Assembly (NCBI RefSeq): GCF_021155765.1
Contig: NC_060105.1
Coordinates: forward strand, 2,356,001-2,420,000
Reading direction: 5' to 3'
Length of the DNA stretch: 64,000 nt
Origin: Diprion similis
Lineage: Eukaryota; Arthropoda; Insecta; Hymenoptera; Diprionidae
The position numbers and the translations under genes were made by a program. The notes beneath the pieces are model-generated. The model was given only the letters and a program-made list of their open reading frames with translations. It was not told where the DNA came from and did no database searches. The number at the start of each line of letters is the position of its first letter. Position 1 is the stretch's first letter. Positions 26,961 to 40,085 of this stretch are shown here, in pieces.

Positions 26961-29900
26961 TCATTCATTGTCATTCAAATGTACCTTATCGATATCAGAA
27001 CACGTCGAATCAGCTGTTCTATTAGATTTGTCGGGTGAACTTGTTATACTGAGACATTTTATCCAAACAATATCCTCATTGTAATCAGCAATTTTTTTAT
27101 ACAATTCCACGCAATTGACCTAAATTTCGAATCAAAGAGCAGAATGACGTTTGGTATGTAAAGTTCAATTCTTATAGTGCATAGTAGCAAGATTCACAGA
27201 AAGTTATTTTACTAAAGTAGCAGCATACCTGTAAATCACGATGTTGATATTTGCTTAGATAAGGCTTTGCTGCTTCTAGTACATCCCACAATTCGCGTTC
27301 GTGAATTTTTAAATAGTTGACAATATCCCCTAACTGAGAAAGTAATTCTCTCTGCAGTTTAAATATTTGAGTATACTTGTACACACTACCAGAATCCTTT
27401 TTATAACTTTCCTTTGCTGTTTTTGTCAAGAAATTTTCAAGAGCCGGCAACACTTCTCTGTAATAGTAAGTAATAGAGGTAGCTAAAAATTATAGTAATT
27501 ACCAGTTAAGACATTGTGCGATATATCAAATAAGGCTTTACCAAGGAATAACTTACTTCAGCGTTCTCGATCTTATGAAGTCCTTAGATACTTTGGCAAG
27601 AGTGCAGAGTAGACCCCATGCACGATTAATGATTATTGGACTGGAATCTCGGAATCTGTGGACCAGCGGATGCCAAAGTAGGTGCACAATTGGTAACAAT
27701 TCGTTTTCCCAATTACTCAAAATAACAAGTCCTTCCTGTAGTGTTTCTATTGCAAGTAGCTTTATTGCAACATTTTTGGAAGGCAAAAAATGGATGCATC
27801 GATTCATTATTGCCATCGTCATTTTTATGTGTAACGGTAAGACTTGCTTCTCTTCGTCTGAAATAGATCAATGATCATTAAATGAAATATATCACTTTCT
27901 GTTTGTGATGGTATACATTTTTAGGAACAAGATGACAGATTTACCATCAGATTGCTTTGTTTACCTTCGTAATTGTTATAGTCCTGCAAGTCATGATTTT
28001 CTTCTACCTTTAGATCCGAAATTTCCTCTTCAACGTCATCATCTTCCAGTTGATTGGAAACAGTTTTGGATTCAGAGTACTCTAGTAATATTTTAATTAC
28101 CGTTTTTGCTTGGTCTGTTAAGATCTTTGACTTTTCATTGTATATCGTTTCGTCTGGTTTACTTCCTAGTAGTCTTCTTACACAAGCAACAAAAGTATGA
28201 AAAACTTTTAAAAATGAATAACTGTTTCTTTCTTGGAAGTTTGAATTACTCTGTGAAAGTACATCTTGAACGATTTCTTCTAGGGATGGCAGTATGTCCA
28301 TTGTACATTGCTTGACGACTACACCAACAACATCTAACACACCGGAATTTCGCTCAACTCTACGCAGCTTCAACATGATGTGATATGACAAATAATCAAC
28401 GTTAGCCTGAAGAAGCATCCCTATTTCTGCATATTGCATTGCCTCTGCAAATGATGCCAGAGTATGAAAACCGGCAATACTGATTAACGTTTGCCTGCTT
28501 CCTGAAATTATAATAACAACGAAAGTCTTTTATACTCAATTATTTTGATGATGATTTAATCCTGAAATTACAGGTTCTGATTTACTTGAGCTTGTTGTGG
28601 GTATTCCTGAATATTGGCATTACGAAAAATAAATTGAGATACTTGCCAGCTTTTTCAATGACAAGGTAAAGTGTCTGTAAAAGAAATCTCTGGAATTCTT
28701 CTTTGAGGGTTCGAGCAATGATTCCCAAACCTTCCAGTAGTAGGCAAGACTGTGCAACATTGCTTTGTGCTTCTCGAAGAGTTACATCTGTTGATATGCA
28801 AAGAGGTAGGTTCCAAGTACTTTCTGTTATATAGTACTGAACAACGGACTGATACTCTGATAAATTGATTGAATTTGTTACTGGCACTGTAAACAAATTA
28901 TACCATTATGTATTAGATAATAGTGTACGAAAATTCTAGGGGTCTGAACATGCTTGCTTTTATTACGTACCACCTATAATCCAGTTCAACAATAGTGTCA
29001 GCTCTTTCCTATATTGCGTCATGTTTGACATCATATCAAGAATTGTATCTACTAATACTTTCATGTCCCCATTCTCGCCAAGAAGTCTGCAAACAGTACT
29101 AATCTTTGTTTCTGCAATTGAGTCACGAAGAAATTTGAAATGTCTCCACGAATCAAAACCATGATGATGAACTATGTTGTCGAAATCTGAAATGTAATCA
29201 ACAGCGAAGCAAGTCATTTTTTATCTTGCAGTACCTATGATTGTATTATTGGTAATCACCTTGAGTGCATACTTGCCTTTGATAGCTACATCTTCCAAAA
29301 GTGAAATATCACTGCAATCTAATTCAATGGTGTAAACAAGAGCCAACAGTAGTCTCTGAAGATGCGCTACCGATGACATGATTTGAGGTAGCTGCTCTGT
29401 CCCTAGGATTTTGATGTATCCTCCAAATTGATTAAGGCAAGACATCTGTTCAGAATGATCTAAAAATTTGAGGTTCTGCCTTACAATAGAAACTGGCCAT
29501 ATACTTTGTGTACCGTAATCGGTTACAGATCAAACGAACCCACCGCCTGTCCGCATGATTCTTGGTAATTTCGTCAGTAAAGTGTAAAAAGATTCTTCCA
29601 ACTCCTCTAGAATAGGCCTGGCTGTGTTACTTCCTTCGGCACATTTTGTCCTGATTTCATTCAATGCCGCTGTTGCTGCTGTACTAACTTCATCAGTGTC
29701 ATCTTCAGACAGAGTGATCAATATCTCCGTTAATTGTTTGTGATTTGGTTTCATATTTCTGAAATAACGAAAAACTGTATCTCCCACTTATTTATTTTAT
29801 TTTCCAGGAATCGAGGAGCAGGGATTCAAACTATTGGCTCAATACCTTGGACAGTTGAGCAGCAATGCGCCTGCGAATTCAGCCAATTCCATTCTTACCC

Positions 29901-31171
29901 TTGAATGAGAATGTTTCACTAATCCTGCCAATGCTTGTATGCAAATGTTAAGTTTTGCTGAAGCAGCATCTAGCCATTGCTGGGTTCGATTTGCTGTTTC
30001 CATGAATTTTATCATTCCATCTTTAGTTCTTGACGATAGACCCAAGGGATCAATAGATGGTTTAGTATCACATGCGGAGAGCGAAATTAACTGAGTTACT
30101 ACGTCAGATTCTGGCAAATCTTCCATTATTAGACAAAGTATTCTGTTTAATGCTCGAAGGGCCATCTGGAAGTAAGTTTGAATCATTACCTTTCTTTATA
30201 GAATATCATTTTATTTCTAAATTTGAAATTACCATTGGAATCTTATGTCCTTGTATTTCAGATCCCTGAGCTGTTTCTTGAAGCCCAGTTATGATACCAG
30301 GAGACAGCAGCATGATTAAATTTGCTGCTTGAGCGCGTAGTCCTGCATCAATTGTATCCGAATTATCGTGGACTAGTGATAAAGTTATTATCGTCTCGAT
30401 TGCTGCTAACCTGAAGCCAAGATTACAGAGTGAACATAATTTGTGAGAAGAAGAAAGTGACAGAGGACAATACAGCACTAAAACCCCTCGACAAACTTAC
30501 CTGAGGGATTGTGATCTTTCTGTCTTAGCAATGGATACGCATAAATAAATGGCCTGGCTAAATTTTCCAATGTTTTTACGAACGTAAAATGCTTCAATTA
30601 CATCGGTACAACTTCGGCATATCAGATCGCTCATGCACAAAAGTACGCTCTCTTTTAATTCTTCGTGATATTCAATAACTGTAAAATAAGGATGAAATTA
30701 ATGCTGATACGGATAATGTTTTAGGTACCAATCATACAAGCTGTTTTGACAAAGCTTGTTCTTACCCATCGTTTTCTGTTCTTGGTCAAAAATTTGGTAA
30801 ACAAGAGTTGAGAATAATCGTGTAACTACATCCACTTTTGCCATCCTGGTTTTTGAAAGTACGGCTCGCAGGCAATTGATTAAATGTAATTTTATTTCCT
30901 TGCTAAAAGAATTTCAGTCAGCTTCCATAGTTTTATTCACATACAAATGTTAAATAATTGAAGCAAGGTCAGCTTACCTCACATCGTCTTTCAACAAATT
31001 AGTCACGAGAGGTAGTAAGATGTGCTCTTGAAGATCTTGTATTACCGCAGGTGATATTTCCTGAACCTGATTTCTCAGTTGATCCGTATCAACAATATTT
31101 GGATTTTTTCTCAAACTGTCACAAAGTGGTTTGAGTTTTGTAAAACCTTCGAATATTTTAAATCGCTCCAT
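26961..31171 (-). CDS. TTI1: TTI1, TELO2-interacting protein 1
   Basis: Minus-strand exons in order: 31171-30978, 30902-30766, 30678-30501, 30410-30233, 30165-29846, 29758-29544, 29459-29277, 29186-28971, 28886-28647, 28501-27965, 27857-27557, 27457-27229, 27119-26961. They close in frame to about 1028 aa (human about 1089). The N-terminus (FTKLKPLCDSL, then LQEHILLPL) matches human TTI1 (VLRPVCVQL, LQQYILFPL). Conserved blocks include SSVAHLQRLLLAL, LLQANVDYL, MDILPSLEEIVQDVL, MNRCIHFLPSKN, LLPIVHLLWHPLVHRF, SKDFIRSRTLKEVLPAL and VYKYTQIFKLQ. The protein is alpha-helical HEAT-type repeats. With TELO2 and TTI2 it forms the TTT co-chaperone that stabilises PIKK kinases (mTOR, ATM, ATR, SMG1, DNA-PK). 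Acidic linker EDDDVEEEISD precedes the C-terminal third. Two introns appear to use GC donors. The last exon is read to a TGA at 26961; splicing at gtacat (26985) instead would move the C-terminus. Confidence 0.93.
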
Positions 31172-32343
31172 TGCGACAGCCAGTGTTAATGCAGTCCTAT
31201 ATCAGTGTACAAATCTTGAAATACATTTTTCACGAGTGGCTGATCAATTTAATAAAATAAAAATATCTTTATAAATAAATTTGCTCATAAAATATATCAC
31301 GGCATGACATAACCTAATGACAACAAATGCTCTAAGGCACGGTCTTACATACAGGCCTGGGGACTCGTCGAAATTTGCGTGGTGGGGGAAGTACGCTTAC
31401 GCTGCAGTTTTTGTTTTTCAGCGCTACCGCTAGTTGGCACTAATGGTAAAGTAATGTTCGCAAACATAACCTCAAATTTCTCAAACAATAAGTGGTGTGC
31501 GATAACGAAGTGATAATGGCACACGTTATTCTTAAAAATATATAACGATGTACGATTTATGCGATTTTCACTATTTTTACGTACTTTTTTGGACCACGGC
31601 ATTTGCAAAGTTTGAGAAATTTGAGGTTATGTTTGCGAACATTACTTTACCATTAGTGCCAACTAGCGGTAGCGTTGAAAAACAAAAACTGCAGCGTAAG
31701 CGTACTTCCCCCACCACTAGAGTCCCTAGACCTGTATGTAAGACCGTGCTCTAAGGTATAAAGCAATTGATTGCCTTAAGTAGTAGCGCCCTCTTACACG
31801 AAATAGATTTTAAGAACTAATTGTACCTGGTATATTCATGTCGATAATCGATCTGTGTATGTTACTTTATACTGGCAGTGGATAAGACCACTGATGCACG
31901 ATACGAGGCTATGAAAGAACCTATTTCGTGTGAGAAAGTGCTACTATATTGGGGACACGAAAAACGCAATGCTGGCTTCTCTCTGGGCTTCTTTTTGTCC
32001 GATGTTACCCGGAAAATGGCAAATTAGTAGGACATAGTAAGACGATTGACGAACAATTCCATTAGGTGGTGTATGTCATTAGAAGTTTTTAGTCATTGCA
32101 TTGCCGCATGAGAGCATACATGCATACATAGAATACACGAGATAAAAAGGACGAAAAGAAAAACGGAACGGTGAAAAAAGATAGGAAACAAGTCTTCAAA
32201 GTGCGTACCGTGTGTCTGTAGTAGCGATAGTGCTCATGTGTTGAATATAAAAACGGAGTCGTGGCGTTAAATGGTGTTTGTTGATCAGTAATAACGTACT
32301 TGAATAATTTCCGGCCTCGAGGCCTAAAGATTCGCTCTAAAAT
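31172..32343. promoter_or_regulatory. Shared upstream region of divergent TTI1 and AP-1 sigma
   Basis: The two start codons point away from each other and are about 1.17 kb apart, so both promoters and 5' leaders must lie here unless upstream exons exist elsewhere. The left half is occupied by an inverted-repeat transposon (31338-31748). The stretch 31757-32343 shows no clear TATA box or initiator. No individual regulatory site can be assigned from sequence alone. Confidence 0.55.
31338..31748. mobile_element. 411-bp non-autonomous DNA transposon (MITE) with about 140-bp terminal inverted repeats
   Basis: The left arm 31338-31486 begins CACGGTCTTACATACAGG; the right arm 31610-31748 ends in its exact reverse complement. 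The arms remain nearly identical throughout, apart from an extra 12 or so bases in the left arm near 31365-31378. An 8-bp direct repeat, ctctaagg, flanks the element exactly (31330-31337 and 31749-31756), as expected for a target-site duplication. About 120 bp of unrelated sequence separates the arms; no transposase is encoded. An 8-bp duplication is typical of hAT and P superfamilies, but the TIR start CACGG is not diagnostic, so the superfamily is open. High arm identity and an intact duplication suggest fairly recent insertion. Confidence 0.9.
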
Positions 32344-35300
32344 ATGGTAAGTAGTCGTTGTAAATTCTGTATTTATCATCCATTGTTCTCAACAATTATG
32401 ACGCTGGATTTTCGTATTCTGATTGTCGGTTATATTTTCTTTCTCTCAGATGCAATTCATGCTACTATTCAGTCGTCAGGGCAAGCTACGGCTTCAAAAA
32501 TGGTACGTGGCTCATCCCGACAAGTTGAAAAAGAAGATAACTCGCGAATTGATCACAACGATATTGGCCAGAAAACCTAAAATGTCTAGTTTTCTTGAAT
32601 GGAAGGACGTCAAGGTTGTGTACAAAAGGTACGTTGAACGATGGAACTGTAGTCAATTCTACTTCTCACTTTTCACAGTGTATCAGCGATTCGAAAAATC
32701 TTTTTAGAAAAAAAAAAAAGCCACGGAGTTTACGATACAAAATAAAAATTATTTTTTATCAGAATACTAATGTGAATAATATAAGATTACTTTTTAATTT
32801 CTTTTTAATATTATTTTTTCTCTTCGATTTCAGATATGCTAGCCTCTATTTTTGCTGTGCCATTGAACAAAACGATAATGAATTGCTGACGCTTGAAATT
32901 ATTCATCGATACGTTGAACTGTTGGACAAATACTTTGGGAGTGTAAGTAGTATCAATTTTCTTCAAGAAATACATTAGATTAGGTACCAGATTTTCCGTC
33001 GATAATGCCACTTATATTTTACATAACGTACTACGTATGTAACAATTTCCCAATCATTTTTTATTATTTTGCAACGATAACTACAAAATGTGAAAAACTG
33101 TCAGCATAAAAGCTGAGGCAGCAAGTATTGGCCTTGTAACCAGGGTGGTGGAGATTAATGGTTCTTGATAATACGCAGGTATGCGAGTTGGACATAATCT
33201 TCAATTTCGAAAAGGCCTATTTCATATTGGACGAGCTTTTGGTCGGTGGGGAGATACAGGAGACGAGCAAAAAGAATGTACTGAAGGCTATCGCTGCCCA
33301 GGATCTACTGCAGGAGGTTAGTCACGGGGATGTACCCATTGAGTTGTGACCTGTTTTATTTATTACTATTGTTGCAAGATAATATGTCCTTATGTTTACG
33401 TCCGTTTTCATGGATTGTTCTAGAGAGTATGTGTAAATGCAGGTTTATGAACTGTTAAAAAAGATCATAAGTATTCGTCACAGGTCGCAAAACAAATTTT
33501 TATTTTTATTTCAACGTTTCTGCAATTACTTGTGAATTAATTTTTATGAAATTCAATATCCATTGCTAAACGTACGAATGGTGTAATGAAAATAGTACAA
33601 ACATATTTTATTCCTTTTTCTGCAGTGTGGAAGAGTTACGTAGTAAAGTTCCTTGTTGCCAATACGTAATAACTTACCTAGAACAATCCATTATATTTGC
33701 CTAATCCTATGGTAGTTGTGTGTTGCGTTTCTAACAGCAAGATTATTAACATACGAATTTACAGCACGTTCGAGGTATAGACTATTATTATAATAACATT
33801 ATATTCAGAGCTTAGCAAATATTGACGAAAGAGAGAGGAAGAGAAGAAAAAAAATTATTAGCTTCCAGATCTATGCGTAGCGTATGTGAAATTTTAAGCA
33901 TAATATCGGAACGTATTGTATAATATACGATACGAAGCCATTAGAACAAAGAAATAACAAAAGTATGCCACGTTTTACACGTGTTTATTACGTCTATATT
34001 TATGGGATTTATAACTCTTGACGTGCCAATAATGATGCAATGTATTTCTTTTTTTGTATCTTTCTTTTGGCTCTCAGTCGAACATGGTCATATTATAGTC
34101 CTAATACACAAGCATGGGTAAAATTTATTCAAAGTGCATCGAGCACATCGGATCTCAAATAGGGTTCATGACTGTATATTATGATTGGAGAAGATAAGCC
34201 GATTCTTGCATTATTATATTAACAATTTGCAAGTTTTCCCGAAAGCCATAACATTTACAGTGTGCTATAGTTTAATGTGTTTATAAGACAATGTGACGTC
34301 ATATTTTACGTGCATGTCCATTAAATACCTGTATTCGTTACTCTGTGATTGAAATATATAATATAGTTTTTAGTATCGCGCGTAGAGGGCATGCCAAAAT
34401 GTAAAATTACTCGTTTAAACTAAACATTATATATATATATGTATACAGATACATTATATTTGATCTAATTTAATTTGTATTTAGTATTTTATGTATAGAA
34501 AGCTTGTACATTCTCTCCTATTAATTTAAACGGGTTTTTATTTACTGATGCACTAAAACATTGCTGTCTCCAGTACTGAATATTATATTTCATATTTTTA
34601 AAGTGGCATTTCTATGGTTTTCAGTATAATATTTGTACACAAGTTTTTATCGAATCGAGTAAGAACGATGAGTAAATAAATGAATGCAGGAAATAGCTAA
34701 AAATTTAGATAACGAATTCAGGTACAGCTTTTGTCATGATGAGAGAAGGGTCGTGAACAAAAAATAAGACAAAAAAAAACTGGTGTTCCAGTTCACACTG
34801 GAAATACTTTTAATATAAGTTCATCATATTCGAATCAGGATCGAATACTTTGTTATAAGTCAAATTGTTGACGATTCATTGAAGGAATTTTGAAAACCAA
34901 GTACAACGTCATCTTTCATTCTTAATAGCAGTTCTGTTTGGTAAAATTGTATTTATATATGCTGTTTTTATAAGTTTAAGTTTTCGTAACGATAAGGTTT
35001 CTTTTGTGGCTTTAACAACAGCCAAAGGTATTTATGACTGTCGCTTGTCTTTCTTTTTGGCACAAAAATGAAACTGTACTCGTATTATGCAATGAAGCAG
35101 ACAAACTATGTTAGCGTAAAGAATATTTCTGCTGCATAATAAGAGAAACATGCAAAAAAGTGAATGTCTAGAACGGAAAATGTTCAGACGATGAAAATGG
35201 CTTTGAAATTAATTGCAATACCTGTTCAAAGAAAATTATCTCTGCTTACTTATCGCGCGTAAGTAACACATGTCATGATAAATTGAGTGTTTTATATATT

Positions 35301-38300
35301 TCTTGTACACGGCGTCTTGAGATTGTTGTCCTGAAACGGTTTAAATGCAGTTTGCAATTATCATTCAGTCATTTTTGTACCAAATTGTTGAAAAATGATT
35401 AAATACTGAGCACAGGTTTAAAAAAAATTAACGACTATATTGATATACAATCAGTCTTTCTTCTTTTTAAAAATGCATCGAGCATTCGCTTACGTAACAC
35501 ATCACACTGTATACACGGTAAGAAACAGTATTAAGGGTGCAAGCGAAAATGTTACTTTATAGTAGACAATGTATATCACATAACGCAGTGCCCTTGGTCA
35601 AATAATTAAATCTAACTCTTCGGCGAAAAATAGTCAACTTTTATTAAATGAAAGTCCAAATTACTTGACGTCAAAACAACAATTGTTGTATATTTTGAAT
35701 TCTCTATATTTGTTGCATGTAACGCGAGTGTATGTTTGTCACTTTCGTTATTATTTTTTATTTATTTATTTATTTTAATTTTTTCTTTGCAACACTTTTC
35801 AAATTTCCAAAAAAATATTTTCATGATGCAATATTTTATCATTTATCCTAGAATAGTTATTTTCATTAACGCCTTAGTAATATATTGCAAATTTATTTTA
35901 CAACAATTATTTATTTATACATGTTTGTAAATCATATACGTTGCCAGTTATTATGATTCTTATCTTGCCACTATTTGCGAGCTTAATTACTTATTGCGTA
36001 TTTTATTTATTTTTCTTTATTATAGTGCCATAGGTTGTAGGGATGCTTTTGTTTTTAATTATACATATTTTTGCAAAGATTGAGGAGCTCTTTGGAGTTG
36101 CCATCTTTTAATGATCAATTCCTTCCAAGCTCCTAGTTCTAGTCGATCGGATTCGTCTCTCCTTATATATCAATATTTCTGTTCTTTCAAATCTCGTTAG
36201 TCGCTTTGGCCACATTCCGCGATACGTGAGTGAATTTTACTAAGAATTCGGCGTCATGTCATTGTAGATTGAACAATTAGTAAAGGAAATCTGTGTCTAC
36301 GTTTATGCATGTCTCTGTGCGCGCGCTAATTAGACCAATTTCGCAATAACGCGTAGATCACATGCTATAGCTCTAATATTCAATTAACACCCGTGAAATA
36401 TTTGTCTAATAACAGATCGGTTGATAAAAGCTTGTATATTGGCATGCACGCCCTTAATTTGTCCTTAGAAATATTAAAGAAAATTAAACTGATCGTACAA
36501 GCTTCTGTTTTCTATTTAAACAGTAAACGTTATTATTACAATCCTCTCCAGAAATATCTTTTGGCTTTCTATATTTATTAAATGTTTTGGCGTGTCAAAA
36601 TGCAGCTTAAATTTCTGTTTAAACCGTTAACTTTAACCACTTGCACTTTTAGTGGTTGTAAGAACAATTGAAAAAAATTATAAAAACGAATGCAAACATT
36701 GACGGAATGCGTAATACATATTCAATACATTTGTACTGACAAACTTGAAAATAATATCCGTGTGACCGTTAAAAAACAAAATACAATAAACAAAAACGAA
36801 AAAAAAAAAGAAAAAGAAAAGAAAAAACTGAAATTATATCTAATAAACTTCTATATTTGACGATGAAACAAGTCAAATTCAATTACGAATTTCAATTAGA
36901 AAATTTTAATTTTCTGGCCATAGAAATGCTGCTGTATATACAATACGTTAATGGGATGTTTTACGATGTAATAATCCTTTGTTTCTAATTTTTAATAAAT
37001 AAATATTTACCAATCGTGCGTATGCTTTGATATATTTACAATTTACACAACGTCACAATGTGTATTGATAAGTAACGTGTATAGACAGTGTATTGAATTT
37101 ATTTTTTAGAAATCGTGGATCTATAAATATTGTTCTTTCTTTCTTTCTTTCTTTTTTTTATACGTATATATTTAATTACGTATATAAAATTTTTAGATGG
37201 ATCTGTCTTGAGTAAGATATTTGAAAGTAAATTATAAATTTATATATGCGTACCTACCGTTCCGTAAAATACGATTAAACCTTGAATTTCCTTGAAAACC
37301 GTATATCGTCCTGTTCATTTCATAACAAAATACAGAGAATATGTCATTATTCGGAAACCTGCACGATTTCTCATACGGAATAATCAGGAAAAACCGCAAG
37401 AAAAATAATTTGCTCGTAGCTTTCCAATAATAAATATTACGCGTGACGTATATTGTGAAACAATATGCCGCTTTCTATCAAAGAGATGACGATATGAAAA
37501 TTCTGTAAGAATTATCCTTGTATGTAAATGATTAAAGTGTCTTTTATATTTGAATATCGTTTATGTAACATATATTTTTATATATATATACCGCTACTGC
37601 ACAAAATTGAGCTTCGTCGTTGTTTTTTGCATTTTTATATAATTATTGTTATTGTGATTCGTTACTATTTTATTGTTGTTCTTGTTCTTGTTGTTATTAT
37701 CATTATTATTGTTGTTATTATTATCATTAATTTTACTACTAATGTTATTACTATTGTTACACAATGTACATAAACTTTCGGCCATTCATCTTCACACCAA
37801 CTATCGTGCACCAAAGGTGCTTCGAACATTATGGCAATTAATATTTTCAGTTGAACTAAAAATTTTTCTCGTCAAAATCCTACAGCAGTATCTCATCAAC
37901 TTATTAAGAATACGTAATAATGCATAATGCAACAATATATTATGCATTTTACAATAATGTACATTGTGAATTAAATTAACAAAAAATATCTTTGAACCTA
38001 TAATATATCATTCAATTAATTCATAAATAAGTTGTTGATCTACATGCTTGGTTTATTGAAAAAAATGATATTTTTTGGAAAGTTCGAAGATTTTTTCCTT
38101 CCATATTAAAAAAAATATTTCTCATCCTCGTATGTGTAACTCTTGGATAAGAAAAGGGGAAAAAAAAAAAAAAAAAAAAAAAAACACATTTACGTAAGGA
38201 TACGAACAAACCGCGCATTTATAGAAATTAGTTAGGTGTTTGTTTGTTTGTGGAAGGATGAAGCTGTTGAAGGTGCTCTGCGGGAAATAGGGCTTTTATA

Positions 38301-39005
38301 GGCGAAGTCTACTCGTGTGAGTTCTTCGTTGCCAAAAAAAAGTGGAAGTGACGACCGTCAAAACAGCCCGCCGAAGCTTCGCCTGCGTGATGCGCCATCG
38401 TTCATCTCGATTTATACGATACATAATCCAACACTTGAGATTTCTTGTTACCTTTGTCGACTATCGTCGATTTATTACCCATAATTTGCTATATTTTTTC
38501 TGTTCTTCTTCTTCTTCTCTTCTTTTCTTGGTTCTAATAATACGTACTTAATAATGATAATAATAATTATAATTACTATTATTATGAAGCGATTGTATCG
38601 AAATAAGAGCGATAAAAAACCTGTCCTGCCTAAAGGATCATATATTAATTGTTACAAGTGAAAATAGATTTATTACTTTTTATCGATCTATAATGTATAC
38701 TGATTGTTTTTTTTTTTTTTTTTTTATCATTAAACAAAAAAAAAGATGCCGTTTTTATAGATTCATTATTAATTAACGTAATTATATCTGTAAACTTTTC
38801 TACTACTTCTACTACTACTACTATTACTACTGCTACTGTTGTGGAGCATTGAAACGTACATAAATTTTCATGAGAAATCTTATATTTTTAACTCAGACAC
38901 AAGTTGTCGCTAAATTTTAATTCGTACAATAAAATATTTGCAATTGCCATTTTTGCCAACGATGTACGATATACGTTTTTTATAATAATCACGAAAACGA
39001 AAGAA

Positions 39006-39036
<31 letters not shown>

Positions 39037-40085
39037 AAATTCCACTAATCGACGTTATGATTCGGAACTATTGATATCTGTGTGTAGTGAGGAGAAAGTT
39101 TTATAAAATAATATATTGATGTATCTAAAATTAGATGAATACATATGTCAATTTTTAATGTTAAACAAAAGCAAGAAAAAAAGAACACTTTTCAGTATAT
39201 ATACACTAAATAAAGGTATATCTCATATCTTATTTGTTTGTATAATGTATTCTGTGTAACCAAATAACGAAGCAATGATGCTAACATTCTTTATTATATA
39301 ACATACTGTTCATATATGCACGCTCTCTCAGTTCTTCTTTAAATACGTAAAGAGGAAAATTTTTTAAACCAGTTGTGTAAGAGAATGTTAACAAGAATTG
39401 GTTCTTTACTCGACTAACCCTGTGTGTTCTCTTTATAATTGTTGCAACCTGAAATTTATCAATTTGTTACTTAAGAAATCGAAGATTGTGAAATTTTTTT
39501 TTCTTAAAAACAACGGATTTAAGATTGGAAAGAAAATGAATTATTGTAAAAATCAATGCAAATCGACAATTTGTATTTGCACTTGTGAGGAAAACAACTG
39601 TACGAATGTGGATCTGTAAATTCTTGATCCTTAATTGCATTCATTGGTTCGAAACGATGAAAGAACGAATGAAAAAAATTAGACATCCCATATCTCTGCA
39701 CTCTATTTTATATTACATGAAGGATAATGACGGTTAAAAATTATATTTGATGTTTTTGTCTACGTTTGGTGAAATGGCGCGTGTACAATAACAAAATACC
39801 TATGTCTGATTATATGAAAAGGGTTCAGTTCATCATTTGAAGCTGCATCGAGAAGATAACTTGTTACAAACTAGGTACGTGTATGTTTATTAATATATTT
39901 TGTACTCCATACTAGTTGATCGCTTGTGTCATGATCTGCAGCATCAAAATAATTGATCCCTATTCATATTCCGTATAATATTATAACGATGTCACGGGTT
40001 TATCACGACGTTCATCCAGCCTTCTATTATTCTGTTCCAGGAGGAGACACCGCAAGGATTTTTCGAAGATCATGGACTTGGATAG
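32344..40085 (+). CDS. AP-1sigma: AP-1 complex subunit sigma (clathrin adaptor small chain)
   Basis: Coding exons 32344-32346 (ATG only), 32450-32628, 32834-32942, 33179-33316 and 40041-40085 give 157 aa, the usual AP-1 sigma length. The protein begins [20 protein letters not shown] and carries the family blocks [53 protein letters not shown] and [19 protein letters not shown]. The last exon adds [14 protein letters not shown], the conserved C-terminus, across a 6.7-kb intron. Sigma is the core small subunit of the AP-1 heterotetramer (beta, gamma, mu, sigma), which sorts cargo between trans-Golgi and endosomes; sigma with gamma binds acidic dileucine signals. If the donor at 33317 is not used, translation runs on to a TGA at 33347-33349, giving a different tail ([10 protein letters not shown]). 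Because exon 2 itself begins ATG, either Met could initiate. Confidence 0.96.
33317..40040. other. 6.7-kb last intron of AP-1 sigma
   Basis: AT-rich DNA without recognised coding sequence. It holds an A homopolymer (38160-38184), a TTA/TTG-rich tract near 37670-37760, another T-rich run near 38707-38725 and a GA tract (about 39006-39037). Possible alternative terminal exons were looked for: an acceptor at 33625 followed by only five codons (CGRVT) is not convincing. The first 33 nt can be translated if the intron is retained. Confidence 0.6.
38160..38184. repeat. Poly(A) tract
   Basis: An uninterrupted run of about 24 A residues in the AP-1 sigma intron. Similar runs occur at 10757-10782, 55399-55422 and 63197-63220. 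No element body or target duplication was seen next to them. Confidence 0.85.

Noticed and set aside
28106..28315. Plus-strand open frame within the TTI1 region
   Set aside because: Antisense shadow of TTI1 exon 10; no independent support.
31345..31754. Similar peptides on opposite strands sharing FEVMFANITLPLVPTSGS
   Set aside because: They are translations of the two arms of the inverted-repeat transposon, not a duplicated gene.
33625..33645. Possible short alternative AP-1 sigma terminal exon (five codons after an acceptor)
   Set aside because: The acceptor is fair but the peptide CGRVT resembles no sigma C-terminus; the exon at 40041-40085 gives the conserved tail.
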